NCBI RefSeq assembly: GCF_905475395.1
Contig: NC_058339.1
Span: 39,875,172-39,939,171 of the forward strand
Reading direction: 5' to 3'
Source of the DNA: Chrysoperla carnea
Taxonomy: Eukaryota; Arthropoda; Insecta; Neuroptera; Chrysopidae
DNA: 64,000 nt
The notes under the pieces were generated by a model. It did not search any database. It had not been told where the DNA came from and saw only the letters and a program-made list of their open reading frames with translations. The position numbers and the translations under genes were made by a program. Positions 35,701 through 48,390 of the stretch are shown here, one piece after another; position 1 is the stretch's first letter, and every line of letters begins with the position of its first letter.

Positions 35701-36680
35701 ATACTCACGTACAGTACCAAAAGGTATATCATAAGTTGTACATTAACAAGTATAAGTTAGTTCTTCCTGTTTCGTAGTGATGTTAAATAAATAAATATTA
35801 TATAAAATATTTTCATCGTAATGTATGTATACATATACATCATCATCGTTACGAATGTCCCTTATTAATATATCGTCAATACTTAATAATACACACTAAC
35901 AACGACACAACATCCAAATCAAACATTGGATACAGGGTGTAAAATGTGATCAAGTATGGGCTAAAATAAAAAAATAAAAAGGAAGGCTCAACACTGTTTG
36001 TTTGTTTGTTTTTTTTTTTTTTTTAACCCGACGCATTTTCCACATATTGCTTTGTTAGGTAAAAAACACCAATCACCCCACGAAACAACCTCTCTTCTTT
36101 TAGAAAAACTATTCTGTAAAAGTATGATATGCGTTTCATAGCCGTATAATTGTCGACATATGAACATTTTTGTATTTAAGCGGCCATCGTACTATTTAAT
36201 TGAATTCAAACCTTACAATTCACATGCAACTTACTGTATTCTTGTAAAAAATACGTCACATATATAAATATAAAAATAAAAATATTCGCTTACAAAATCA
36301 CTTATATATTGACAGTGAATAATTTTACAGCTATACAACGCACATACAAGTAAAATTTACAAAATTTAAATACCCTCGATAAATGTTTCGACCTGAAACG
36401 TATCTAGGAACACTGTCCATAAATTACCTTTTTCTATTGAGCCTTCTTCAAACTAAACCGATCATCGCCAATTTTTTAGTTGTTCCGGGTACGGAACCAT
36501 AAACTCGCACTTAAAACATAGCTAAGAACACTCACCATTAAATTACTTTTCAAGCGAAACAAAAAAAATTCAATTTGGTTTATCCGTTTAGGAAGCTACG
36601 AGCACATTTTCAACTCCGTTTTCTTTTAGAATTTTTTGAGAAAATGGCCACTAAATAATGAGAACATTTTTAAGATTGAA
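32716..36680. other. AT-rich intergenic DNA, nothing recognised
   Basis: No supported gene in almost 4 kb. A short near-perfect hairpin (14-bp arms, 33269-33282 and 33288-33301) and a (GTTT)n/T tract near 35997-36024 are the only marked features. Confidence 0.55.
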
Positions 36681-36945
36681 ATCTTTGTTTTGTCGGTAAT
36701 GGTTTACAAGATGAATCCTACCCAAGACACCCAATTAACTTTTGTTGCTCATTTACGAGATCAAACTCAACTTTTTCGTCTTGAGCACGCTATAAAAATT
36801 TCAGCTTGATATTTTTTTTCGTTTTTGAATAATTATTGAGTAGACACCTATATCAAATTTTTTCCTATCATCAAATACTTTTAACTTTTACAAACTTGGG
36901 ACTAAAATAAGTATACTGTGGTATTTATTTCATATATACAGAGCA
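36681..36945 (-). repeat. Family A repeat, copy A8 (truncated, diverged)
   Basis: The reverse-strand blocks GGTTTACAAGATG, CCAATTAACTTTTGTTGCTC, GCACGCTATAAAAATTTCAGC, CGTTTTTGAATAATTATTG, ACACCTATATCAAATTTTTT and CAAACTTGGGACTAAAATAAG are present in family order. The (CCGTC)n run is lost. Confidence 0.8.
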
Positions 36946-38033
36946 TACAAAAACAGTTAATAAAAGGCGTGTGATTCTCCAGGACAAACATTAAACTTAT
37001 TTGACTTTTTACAAATATCTTTAATTTTCCGATTACCAAGACAACATTGCAGTCTTTTTTACCTTTTAAATTTGTCCTCGTAGAGCTTAAAAGGTCCAAA
37101 AATAACAAAGTTACAACTTTGATAATATTTTGTATTTTTCATATAACAAAAAGTCTTTATTTTTTAGTGTATTGCTAAATAAACAGCCTGTATATGTAAT
37201 AAATATATAAAACAACTCCATATTATTATATAGCATATGAATCTGATGACCAAAGTGCTTTGTAAATAATAAATATATCATTTAATTGAAAACTTAGTCA
37301 TGTCTCTAAGTTTACCGATTGATTGAAATAAATATCAGTTTGCATAGATGTTGATGTATTTTATAAATAGGTAGGTATTAATTCTAAATTCTATCTTTGT
37401 TTTGAATATTTTCATGTTTTCTTTTATCGCCATCTTTTTCTTCTTTAATAACAAGTCAATATTATTTAGTTCACCATACATTTTACATAAATTAAATTAC
37501 AAATATGTTGCAAATTCAGCTCAAAAATTTCGATAACTTTTCTAAATTAATGGTTTCAACATAGAATCGCTCCAAAACCTGTACAGGAAAAGAGATAAAG
37601 TTTTTCTGTATAAACTTTACTCACCCAGTTTTTAAAGGAACCCGATTGTTTTACTATTTGACCAAAGTTTCCCTATATACCAACTTTCACCAAAATTTTC
37701 GATTTTGTTAAAAAAGAAGCTTTTTTTTTTTGAAAAACTTTCTTGTGAGAAAGTTGAAAATCGGGATATTTTTTTTGTGTCTCAATTTGGGAAAAAACGA
37801 TTTGAAAAAAAATCAGGTTTCTTTGAAGTTAAAACGACTAGTTTCTGATATATCAACTAAAATGGTGTACAAGGTATACACGGCATCAAGGAAGGGCTTT
37901 CTCAGAAATTTGTGGTTTCACTGTATTATCAACTAGGTTTCAAATATAAATATTATCAAAAATAATAAATGAGATCTCAAGGACATTGCAAAATAAATTC
38001 CGATTTTTGCCCCTATTTCCTAGATCAAGTTTT
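36946..38033. other. AT-rich intergenic DNA, nothing recognised
   Basis: Small open frames at 36902-37108 (overlapping copy A8) and 37730-37936 lack motifs and are judged chance. Confidence 0.5.
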
Positions 38034-38421
38034 GTATTATATAAATACGTATTTCGATTGCCAAGTAGGCATCATGAGTAAGAATTAGCTGATCGTAATT
38101 ACTCTTATTGTGTATGTTACTCGTTGCTTATTTGGTGACGGTCTGTGCACTCACCGTTTCAGGTGCCTACAATTTATAATGTTCTTATTGCACTAGTCAC
38201 TTAGTCACCTAGTCACCTCAAGCACTACTCACCTGGTCAATGCTGATTCACTGTCATCACAATTTGGCAGATACTTATCACAGTATAAATTGTAGGCACA
38301 TGAAACGATGTTTGTGAAGACCGCAATCAGCAACGGGTAACATACACAATAAGAGTAATTACGATTAGGTAACTCATACTGATGATGACTTAGGTAGTCG
38401 AAATACGTATTTTTATAATAC
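38034..38421. mobile_element. Fold-back/TIR element, arms of about 140 bp
   Basis: The left arm 38034-38179 starts GTATTATATAAATACGTATTTCGA. It includes CGTAATTACTCTTATTGTGTATGTTAC and ends GGTGCCTACAATTTATA. The right arm 38282-38421 carries the inverse: TATAAATTGTAGGCACATGAAACG, then GTAACATACACAATAAGAGTAATTACG, then TCGAAATACGTATTTTTATAATAC. The central about 100 bp include three AGTCACCT/AGTCACTT-type repeats (38196-38220). There is no coding frame. This is a non-autonomous palindromic element of unknown superfamily. Confidence 0.88.
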
Positions 38422-39324
38422 AAAAATCTGGGAACTTTGGGTAAAAGTAGTATTTCATTAGGCTTTTAAGTCTTTGTACAAAAAAAATGTACTTTTTTGT
38501 CTTTTTTGATAGCAATGCTATGCAAATAAAGATGAGAAAATTACCAATTTGTTTCAACAATAAAATATATCGATTGATTAAATGTAGATATTTATAAAAG
38601 AAAAAAAAAAAGAAAAGAAAAACCAGCAGAACTAAACTTAAAGATAGAAAATTGTTTTTCAAATACATAAACATAGCGTAGACGTATTTATAAATGACAT
38701 ACACAAAAGACTTTTCAGAAAAACAAACCACATAACTAGACGGCGGAACTGGTAAATGTGTGTAAGAAAGCTTTAAAAGAAATCAATTTTACCGATCAAC
38801 ACAATACAAACAATACTAACAAGAAAGAAAAACCTTTTACACTGCTCTACAATCATATACTTATTATTACAATATACGTACATGAATGTAATACGTTTGT
38901 ATGACAAGAATAGAAGTACTACATGTATGTGGAAACTATCAACCATCTTTATCTTTAATGTTCCATGTATATTCAATTCAATCTCATGTTCAAAATAATG
39001 TTGGTTGTACATTGTATATAAGTGAGTATAACCTCAAATTTGCAACAGAAAACCAAACTAGTCAAGTCCTAGTAGTCCTTACCATGTCATCAAAAAGTGT
39101 GTAAATTTGATTTCTAGCCACAGCCACGTATTAAATAGATACTAAAATTTTGGAAACGACTTTTGGAAAATTATATCCGCCATTGAAAAATGTCAACGAG
39201 AACTTCTTTTGCAATATTTGGTTTGGAAAAAGTATATTAGGAAGTGAAAACTTCTTTTGGCACTTTGAGCACGTTTGAGAGAACAAAAATCATGGAACAC
39301 GCGTCATTGATGTTTACAATTATC
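38422..39324. other. AT-rich intergenic DNA, nothing recognised
   Basis: There is a purine-rich A/G tract near 38599-38622. No supported gene. Confidence 0.5.
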
Positions 39325-39690
39325 CTAATCGAATGGTATGATTTTGATGAACTTTGTGTGTGTGTGTGTGTTAAAGAGGATGCGAGGATAGTTTTGATTT
39401 GCAATTGGGCCTAGTACAAAATGTTTTAGAGGGCTTCGAACCAAAAAATTAAAACCCATGAAATAAATCTTGGAAACACATACAAATATTATATTATACT
39501 ACATCTTAGAATTCAAATGTATTTATTTGCGCTCCCACCATATTTATCTAAAATTATGAACAGCTATTTGAATAGTATTGAGGTATTATTTATTATTATT
39601 CAGAGCTATATGCGAGCGTAGTGACCTCTACTGCCGAAGACACCAGTCAGGCTGAAGGCCGGGGCAAAGATGTCGACAGTCCCCACGACT
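39325..39690 (+). repeat. Dispersed repeat family B, uninterrupted copy
   Basis: It contains ATGATTTTGATGAACTTTG with a following TG run, AGAGGGCTTCGAACCAAAAAA, GCGCTCCCACCATATTTATC, ATTATTTATTATTATTCAG, and AGCTATATGCGAGCG through CCGAAGACACCAGTCAGGC. The same blocks flank the DIRS element. There is no coding frame. Confidence 0.65.
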
Positions 39691-40186
39691 GACCATCTTT
39701 TTTTCTCTGTAACAGAAGAAAATTCATGTGAATGACACAATTTTTTATATCTAGACTTACGGAAATTTATTCATTTGTCATTAATGTTTACTTACATTCT
39801 CAGAATTGTACTTTGTGCTTACACTTAAGCCTTAGCCCCATTATACCTAGCTACAATTGTCTTGCATAATTGGGTATTGTCCTTGTATACAAATGCAAAA
39901 CCAAAGAAGACATACAAGATCAACATTAAGAATCAATGCAAATCTTTTTCTAACAGCCATACTAGACATGAAAATTTTTCCCGAGTACGGGCTCAATTAC
40001 AATTTTTTCCTTATATTTTATTGCAGTCTTCGGTATCTTTAGAACCTTCTTTAGGATGATTGATAAAATATTCGTCAGCATTTTTGTTTCCAATGATTCT
40101 TTAACGTCATGTAACTTGGCCGATAGTATTTCTTTGCCGGCAAAAAAGAGTTCTGTAGATTTTTTGACGTCACGGTAAGAGCTATA

Positions 40187-40187
<1 letters not shown>
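39691..40187. other. Intergenic DNA, nothing recognised
   Basis: Two overlapping plus-strand frames at 39857-40059 in different phases are mutually inconsistent and have no motif. Confidence 0.45.

Positions 40188-40237
<50 letters not shown>
40188..40237. repeat. (AT)n microsatellite, 25 repeats
   Basis: An uninterrupted AT dinucleotide run of 50 bases, flanked by GCTATAGT and AACTATATC. Confidence 0.97.
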
Positions 40238-40238
<1 letters not shown>

Positions 40239-42240
40239 CTATATCATTGGTAGGTAGTAGTGCTCTTCTGTAACAACATTTACTTGTATATACCGTTGTT
40301 TATCAATAAACAACAAATGTATATAACTATACACTAAACATATACACTGTGTTAAATAAAGTAAAATAGATACAAATGTGTGTATCACTTTTATGTATTA
40401 CTTTGTTATATACTTCTTTTTTTACAAATTCTTCCATATGCACTGATAGACCGATATTTTGCCCCAAGTAATGGCAAATGATTCACAGTCTGCTCTGATA
40501 ATTATTTTTCACGCTTACTTTTCACTTTGTCTACAGTCTGAACTGTGAGATTTTTTTTAAATAAATGATAATTTGATTTTGATAGACATTTTGATTTGAC
40601 TTTTATAGATAAAATTGGGAGCTTATATCTAGTGAAATATTCACTTGTTAAAGTCTTTTACAATTTGATAAAATAACTTTTAAATTTGGAGATTGGAAAA
40701 ATCTGGAGTAAGAAGCTCCAGCAATTGAAATCCAATCAATAAAAACCTTTACTCGTACACACTTTTATATCTTTCCCCAAGTTCTCTTTGATCAAGACTT
40801 GTGGATTATAAGCAAAATACAGATCATATGTAATTTGAGCAATGGCCTTTGCCACAAAAGGCTTCTATTTAAAACTGCAATTAAATTTCATAAGCTGACT
40901 GTCTTCTATATGTATTCGAGCTAGTTTGCTAATAAATAAAATAAATAATATAAATTTTTATTTTAATTAATTTATTATTTTGAGATTTAAAGCATAAATG
41001 ATTAACACCAATTGTAAAACAATAAATATTATGGAAGTAAAAGCGAAACGAAAAAAAAAAAAGAGAAATAAATTGAATAAACTAATATTTTCATATATTG
41101 CTATCCTATGCTATGGATTCAGATACATATACAACATACATAAATTTATCGGACAGGGTATTTCAAAGACTTGAGCCAAGTTTTAGGTAAAAAAGAAGAT
41201 ACGATTTTTTTTAAAATTTGTAGTGATAAAATGAACAAATCAAATACTTAAATATTCGAGATCGCTGACTGAAATATTTACTTGTGGTGAGCGCACCAAA
41301 TCAAGACAAAATCCAGTCAAGACAAAATTGCAGGTAAGATTGCAAGTACTTGCTTCCACTATAAGTTGTTCTTTTCAGCTACCGAATTGTTGTTTTCTTA
41401 TAAAAATACAAACATTAAGTGGGGAGAAACCCTCAAATTACTAAAACATTCGGCTACTTTCAAATAATTTCCGTTCGCTTTAAGAAAAAGAGCCTGAACT
41501 TGAAAACCATATTATAGCTGTTTTTACGAAAATACCGCTCACGCAACCGTCCGTGGGCTGGAGAGGTAATGCTAAGTTTTTAAATTGAACGGAAGGTTGA
41601 GTGATAACTAATTTTTGTGGAATAGCGAAGATTTAAGAGTAGGTGGATTTAGTGTTTTTTAGTTACATTAAGCGAATAAAAATCAAGCACATACAAATAC
41701 ATCAGAAGGTGTAGAATAGATGAATAATGTGGAGAGGACGAGTCATTGATTTGTTGTCTTAACTATAACCCAAACATATTCCCATGTACATATCCACATG
41801 TACCTGCACACACACTCTTAGGCCCCTCTAGTGTACGTACGTGCGATTCTGTATTCTTAATGTAACAAAAAACTACTGAAACCAACTTGAGGTAACGAAT
41901 TTGTCCTAAATTTCTTGTATTTGTCTTGAAAAACACATTCTAATCAACTGTCACTATAGGACTGCTTGATCAGTTTTGTCGTAAAGCGATCCATTGTCGC
42001 CCTCTTGCACTGATAAAAATTTCAGAAACATTCGGAAATCATTTGAGGGTTGCCGAACTTTTTCCCATCACTGTATTTTGTCAGAAACATCGCCAATAAA
42101 AATTCTAACCTCTTCTATTTTGTGAATGCAATTTTAAGGTATGTTGCTTGAACACCCTGTATATAGTATCCAACAAGATAGTGAATAACATAAAATGTTG
42201 TGAGTTTTTCCATCATGACGGTGGTGGTAATGGTTGCTAT

Positions 42241-42274
42241 GTGTTTGTGTGTGTGTGTGTGTATGTGTGTGTGT
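42241..42274. repeat. (GT)n microsatellite
   Basis: An imperfect GT run interrupted by TTT and TAT. Confidence 0.95.
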
Positions 42275-43608
42275 TATGCTGGATGGTGGCGTATGTTATT
42301 CCCGTTGGATAAGTGATTTTCCACTACTATGGGGATAAATATTGTTATCTACACGATCCACCAACGTCTCGACATTGAACGGACGCCTGCCTATCCATAT
42401 ATACATACATACACACATATAATACATATATAGATAGAAAAACGTTCTTTATTCGTAAATACTTGCAAGGATATTGTATTTTTATCTACTTTGTATTCAT
42501 AGATTGCTGTTTGTGTCATAACTTGCCTGTCTCATATACATATAGAAAATAAAGTGTGGCTTGTGTACTTATATATAAATTCGTTCATACGGCGTTGATA
42601 CCTATATACCGTGAGCCCATAATCAACAGAAATTTCCATAATTCTGAAAATTGGAGGTAAGAAGGTAACTTTGGTATAAAAAAAACATATGTTAATTGTG
42701 ACCGAAGTGTCAAATTTTTAGCAAGATATCTAAACCAATTTCTATTTTTCGTATTAAAACGATGTTCTTTTGCCTCAAATCCTTTTTAGAAGCTTTCAAC
42801 TATCAAAAGAGTTGTAAAGTGGAATGCAATTTTTCAATTTTTGATATGTTTTGAGCTTTTGAAAACTTTCTACCGAGGTTTCTGAATATTGTGATGTCAA
42901 TGACTTTTTTTAAAACAAATATCAGGCATTTAGATATGAAACATTCATTTCCATAAATTTGACACTTTAGCATAGTTGACACAGTTGACAAACCTCATTT
43001 GTCTCTCTTACCAAACTTAAAATTTGCAATCCTTCAAATGGCAGATAAAAAGGATCCTAGAAATTTTGCTTCATTATGGGCTAACGGTTAAAATAGTATA
43101 TACATTACTATAAGTCTAACATTCATCTACGTATTATTATAATACACTTGCACTTATTCACATCTAAAAAATTTTATATACTACACTTTGAAAATTGTAA
43201 TAATCATATAATTTTCTCCGAAAACTTTTTGTAAAATTGATATTGTTTATTTTGGGTTTATAAGGATATATATACACCGTAAGTGTATGTGTACATGACT
43301 ATTTGAAACCCTGTTCAAATACTACCAACATTCAAACAAACTAACTACCATTTCCCCGTTGTGCAATATTTTCAAATAGTTGTTTAAAATTTCAGATCTG
43401 AATATCAAAGAACGGAACTACTAATTAAATTCAACGGTTTACCCCTGCTATGAACGTACATGCTTAGGGATACCGCAATAAGTCCCTCTTTTCTTACTCC
43501 ACTGAATTTTTGCTCAGAAGCGGCCTTTTTGGGGTTTTTGCCCCACTCAAACTTCATTCTGTCGAGATATTATTTTCGTATAACCAATCCCAGGTTCACG
43601 CTTCTTGT

Positions 43609-43669
43609 CCTATAGCATAATGTGGTCCTATAGCATAATAGTGGACCCTATAGCATAATAGTGGACCCC
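43609..43669 (+). repeat. Short tandem repeat CCTATAGCATAAT(AG)TGGAC, three copies
   Basis: Copies start at 43609, 43627 and 43647, giving spacings of 18 and 20 bp. The first copy lacks two bases. Confidence 0.9.
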
Positions 43670-45416
43670 ATTTACTTCTCATGGATCTCATATTTATTTT
43701 AAATTCACCAAAGAGTAGACTTAATTTTAGCAATGACATTATTTCTCGACCTCCCAATGAATTAGTATTTCCTAATTTGAGTATTTTATATAAAAATTTT
43801 TAAACTCATGTTATCAACAACAAAATATTTTTTGATTTTTTAGTATTATAAAGCAATCTTTAAAAAGAAAATAGCCTCGGTTAGAAAGTGGCAGACCAAA
43901 TATGAACTCTCGATGTTAGATGGCATTGGACCAATAAGTATCCTTTCTTATAAGCATTTAGCTATAATGCCGTGATTGTACTTTTGATTTACAACCCATC
44001 ACAATGACTTCTGTGTAATAAATATGTTACTTACTTGTATTACGCAAGGTAATTTTAAAAGATATATGTATACTTATAAAACATCCATGACTACAATGGA
44101 CACCAAAAGTATCTACATGGACACACAATCCACAACAATAGAGGGAATACCTAGAACATATAAATTATTTTTAAATACTATTTTGTTAGCTAATAATAAG
44201 GTTTTTATCAGAAATATTTATGGGTTCCTCTTTTTCTTTTTCTCTTAAAATACAGTAACAAGATGTTCTCCATTAGATTTAAATACTATAACTGAACATA
44301 AATATTATTCAAAACTCTATATGAAAAAAAACTAAATAATTTTTTTTTTCGAGTTACAACTTAATACAAAAATGTAAAAATTTCTTGTATAGGGTAATGT
44401 GTAGTACCCCGTATACCATGTAATTTGATTCACTCTATTCTTCCTTAACAGATATTGCTGTACTGAGGCAAAATTTATATACCTAAAGACAAGCAACATA
44501 CAGCATAATAGTCCATGTGCATTTATTATACGAAAATAAACAAACAATTTGTTTTCAACTACTATTCGCTTATTTACAAATAGAGAATTGTGCTAAACTA
44601 CTGCAAAGAGTCTATTTTATTATACCATATTTCAGTTCTAAGCTAACGTAAATTGTCTAGGAAATCCATTTGGAAGAAAACCACCGTGATGTACATTTCA
44701 TCAGAAAAACTAGATTTTCATTGTTTCAATCATTTACTTTACATGTTGTTATTCTACAGATTGAACTGTAAAAAAAAACCAGATTGAACTGAAAATTGCA
44801 CGTTGAAGTGAACACCTTCGAATACAACCCGTGAACGAGTAATCCAACCTACATGATGGAGAGCTACGTTTATAAATAACAGTACAGCTATAGAAATAAT
44901 AGTCAAAATTACAGTCAAAATTGTTTAGAATCACATTGAAGGGTCTAAGAATCATAGCCGTTATGACCGAAATCGTGAATAACTGAAACCGTTATAATCG
45001 TGAATCTTTGAATGGATTAATGTTTGTTACTCAATTACATCACAATTGCTGTACGAAATTTATCACAAAGATAGATTATAGTCTAGAATAGCACATAGGC
45101 TGCTTTTTATTGCGGTACAATGTATGGTGTATGGGATAGATTTGTTTTAATTTTTTAACGAGCAAAGGATCGACATGATTGTTTTCATAGCTAGTAGGAG
45201 TTTAGTGTTCAGAAAATGACATAGGCTAATTTATTTCCCGGAAAAAAGTACTGTTCCTATGTCATAACATAGTATACAGAAACCGTTTTTCTCAAGATGG
45301 CTTGATTAGTTTACACTGTGACGATAAAAATTCTCAAAATGCCTCTTAATTGCGTGAAACATGGTTTTTGTTTAAAAGGAGAAGTATGCGCACATGTACA
45401 CATATTATAAGTTAAA

Positions 45417-46057
45417 CAAGTGAAAACAAACAATTGACTGAGTTAATTGTTGAAATACCATGCATAGTCAGTGTTGATTTCTTTATCACATAACACATGT
45501 ATAGACAGTATGTATAAAATGTATAGACAGTGTTGATGCGCAATCATTTGTTTTTTTGACGTCACGTAAATAACAAAAGATATTCACTTTTAAATAAACA
45601 CACATACAACATACAAACACTATAAAATTTGCACCTAATTAACGCCCTCGTGGGTAAACAGTGATGTTTACAAAAAAATGTTTCAAACAAAAGTTGTTTA
45701 TTTTTTTATAAGGAACATTTTTTACATTTAAACTTTTATTCTATCTCTAACGGTTTACAAGACCGGTACTACGGACCCATGACCCAATTGACCCATGTTG
45801 CTCATTTACGAACTTGACCTCACTTTTTACGTCCTAAGCACGCTGTAAAAATTTCAGCTTGATATCTCTTTTCGTTTTTGAGTAATCGTGACCACAGACG
45901 GACGGACGGACGGACGGACAACCGGAAATGGATTAATTAGGTGATTTTATGAACACCTATACCAATTTTTTTTTTGTAGCATCAATATTTTTAGGCGTTA
46001 CAAACTTGGGACTAAACTTATAATACTATGTATATTTCATATATACATGGTATAAAA
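45417..46057 (-). repeat. Family A repeat, copy A9 (near full length)
   Basis: On the minus strand it begins TATACCATGTATATATGAAATATAC, shows AAGTTTAGTCCCAAGTTTG and (CCGT)n, and carries CTCAAAAACGAAAAGAGATATCAAG, GTAAAAAGTGAGGTCAAG, CCATGGGTCCGTAG-type sequence and TGTTTACCCACGAGGGCGTTAATTAGG. It ends TTGTTTGTTTTCACTTG at 45417. Both ends agree with A1 and A4, so this copy helps define the family limits. Confidence 0.88.
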
Positions 46058-46739
46058 ATAAGTAAACTTCAATGTAAATCCGTGGTACAACTCTCTTCCG
46101 TATTTATTTGTTTAGACTGCACAGCTCATAAATAATTTTAATAATCTAAAAAACATTATGACTACTACTGGTTATATGATAATAATTATTATATTATACA
46201 GTAGGTAGTTGTTATGCATCTCCGGAAACATTTATTCAAAACAGGATCTTTTGTGTGTATCTTATAATATTATTGTAGTCTTTTTTACTCTTTTATTTTG
46301 ACTTACAGTGAAACCTGATCTTTACGAAGGTATGCATGTAATTGATCACCAAGGGATATTAAATATAGAAAATTTGTTTTATGAGAAGAAGTAAAAAGGG
46401 TCCAGCAGAAGTAAAATTTACAGTAACTTTTGATACAGTGCAGAAGGTTCGTGATTTTGACAAGAGAAATACTGTTTTTCCTCTTTCCTTAAAATGAGCG
46501 TTAGAACTTGGCTAGAAGGTCATGACATGGCTGTGTCCAATTCGACAACATCTCGGGGAAAGAAAACAAATTAAAAAATGATGTAATCTTAATAAAGACA
46601 AACTTTCAACGACTCGGTCAAATTTTGTAACAACGAACAAATTATTTTCATGAAATATATAACTCTAATCTTCAAGTTATAAAATAAAAGTATTGCTATT
46701 GTATTGCTGGATTTTAGGGAAAGAAATACCTATGTTGCC
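46058..46739. other. Intergenic DNA, nothing recognised
   Basis: Region between two minus-strand family A copies. No frame or RNA feature is supported. Confidence 0.5.
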
Positions 46740-46998
46740 AGACCCAATAGACCTATGTTGCCCATTTGCGAACTCGACTTCAAATTTCAACTTGATATCA
46801 TTTTTCGTTTTTGAGTTTTCGTGTTCATAGACAGTGGGACAGACGGGCAGACGGACAGACCGAAAATGGGTGATATTCTATTCTAATTAGGTGATATTCT
46901 CTACCAAAATTTTGTTCGTAACATCAATATTTTTAGCGTTACAAACTTGGGACTAAACTTAATATACTATGATATATTTCGTATATACATGTTATTAA
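46740..46998 (-). repeat. Family A repeat, copy A10 (3' truncated)
   Basis: It contains GACCCAATAGACCTATGTTGCC, TTGATATCATTTTTCGTTTTTGAG, GACGGGCAGACGGACAGACC, ACCAAAATTTTGTTCG and CAAACTTGGGACTAAACTTAATATAC. A small internal duplication of GTGATATTCT occurs at about 46889 and 46911. Confidence 0.85.
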
Positions 46999-47703
46999 AA
47001 TTTCACTTTACAACTAATGCTGTATCAGAATGAAAAAAATGACGAAGTGTAAACTTTCGTGACTATAGACTATACAATTCTTTTCAGGGATGGATAATAG
47101 CATAGCATCTATTTCAAGGCTATGTCCACATAAAATATATTTCCTAAAATTTTAGATTGTGTGATTAGTTTCCCGTGCGTATCCTTTAAGCTACACATCC
47201 TTGTTAGAATTAAATAATTAATAGTGCAGTATATTATGCCTTAAAAAATATTTAATTTGGCTTAATTCTAATATTCTAGGAAATGGATGTTGTGAACCAT
47301 AAGGATTGCACACACATGAACGGCTTGTTTCATTATTCCAATCTTCTTCCATATATAATTAATAAGTACCTACACAATTGAACTGTACACACAAATAACA
47401 ACACATTACACACCCAATTTACGGTCATTATATTTATATGGCATTACCTTATATGGTAGATTGAACAACAAACACATTCTATAAGTATATTTATCCATAA
47501 TATATTCATAATTTTTGAATGAAAAAAAAACATAACGTATGTCTATAGAAAAAAATCCCAAAATATACGATAATTTTATTCCAACATTTTACAAAATAAT
47601 ACTCAAATTACTAACCTGAGACAAATTTGATAAGAGGCAAACCATGACGGAAATGATCTATTGGTGTCAGATCAGTAGTTTTCTATAAAAACTAAGAAAG
47701 ACT

Positions 47704-47830
47704 TAGTTATTGAAATAAAAACCACGATACTCAAAATAAAATTGTAAATGTTTTTTAATTGTATCTTTTAAATAAAATTTCCTAATATACAATTTTATTT
47801 CCAGCATCGTGGTATTAATTTCAATAACTA
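47704..47830. repeat. Perfect-edged hairpin: 43-bp inverted arms, 41-base loop
   Basis: Arms 47704-47746 and 47788-47830 pair over their full length with five mismatched positions and no gap. They share TAGTTATTGAAAT, ACCACGAT and AAATAAAATTGTA. It could be a tiny fold-back element or, if transcribed, a pre-miRNA-like hairpin. Confidence 0.88.
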
Positions 47831-48069
47831 TGTCTCAACTCGAAGTCAATAAAATTCATCCTTATAAGAAAAACTTTTTTAGCGTACAGGCTAAAAAGTA
47901 GATAATGATTTTGATGGAAATTTCAATATTATTGAGCGTCGGGTGGTGTATTTTTGTTAAATAGACTGAATACTACAATGATTGTACAGATAGACCTCCC
48001 CACTTTGCTTTCAGAACAATTAAAATTATTACAAAATACTTATACAAAATTGTAGAAAAATGTATTTTT

Positions 48070-48390
48070 AACCCCCGAACTAAAAAAAAAGGGGTGTAAT
48101 AAGTTTGACCGCTATGTGCGTGTGTCTGTCTGTGTGTGGCATCGTAGCGCCTAAACGGATGAAGCTATTTTAATTTTTTTGATTTCATTTGAAAGGTAAC
48201 TTAATAGAGTGTGTCTTGAATGGGAGGTTTCAAGTGTGCGCTTAGGGTTATGTAACCAAAAAAACTGAAAAATTGGTGATGATGTTCAAAATCGGCTCAG
48301 TTTGGAAAAGGTTTTAAGGAAAACTGTAATTTAATGGACAATCGTCATAGATATGTTTCAAGTGATAGTTTAGGGTTCCGTACCCGAAAA
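48070..48390 (+). repeat. Dispersed repeat family C, copy C1
   Basis: Marked by TAATAAGTTTGACCGCTATG, a GTGTCTGTCTGTG run, GGCATCGTAGCGCCTAAACGG, TTTTTTGATTTCATTTGAAAGGTAAC, and later GTTATGTAACCAAAAAAACTG. It shares these blocks in order with 51350-51545. Confidence 0.75.

Larger units (their letters stand above)
40238..45416. other. Intergenic DNA with small simple repeats, no supported gene
   Basis: Over 5 kb no coding frame, RNA gene or complete mobile element is supported. A TG microsatellite (42241-42274) and a three-copy 18-20-bp repeat (43609-43669) are listed separately. Frames near 42803-42991, 44024-44248 and 44332-44547 look like chance. Confidence 0.5.
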
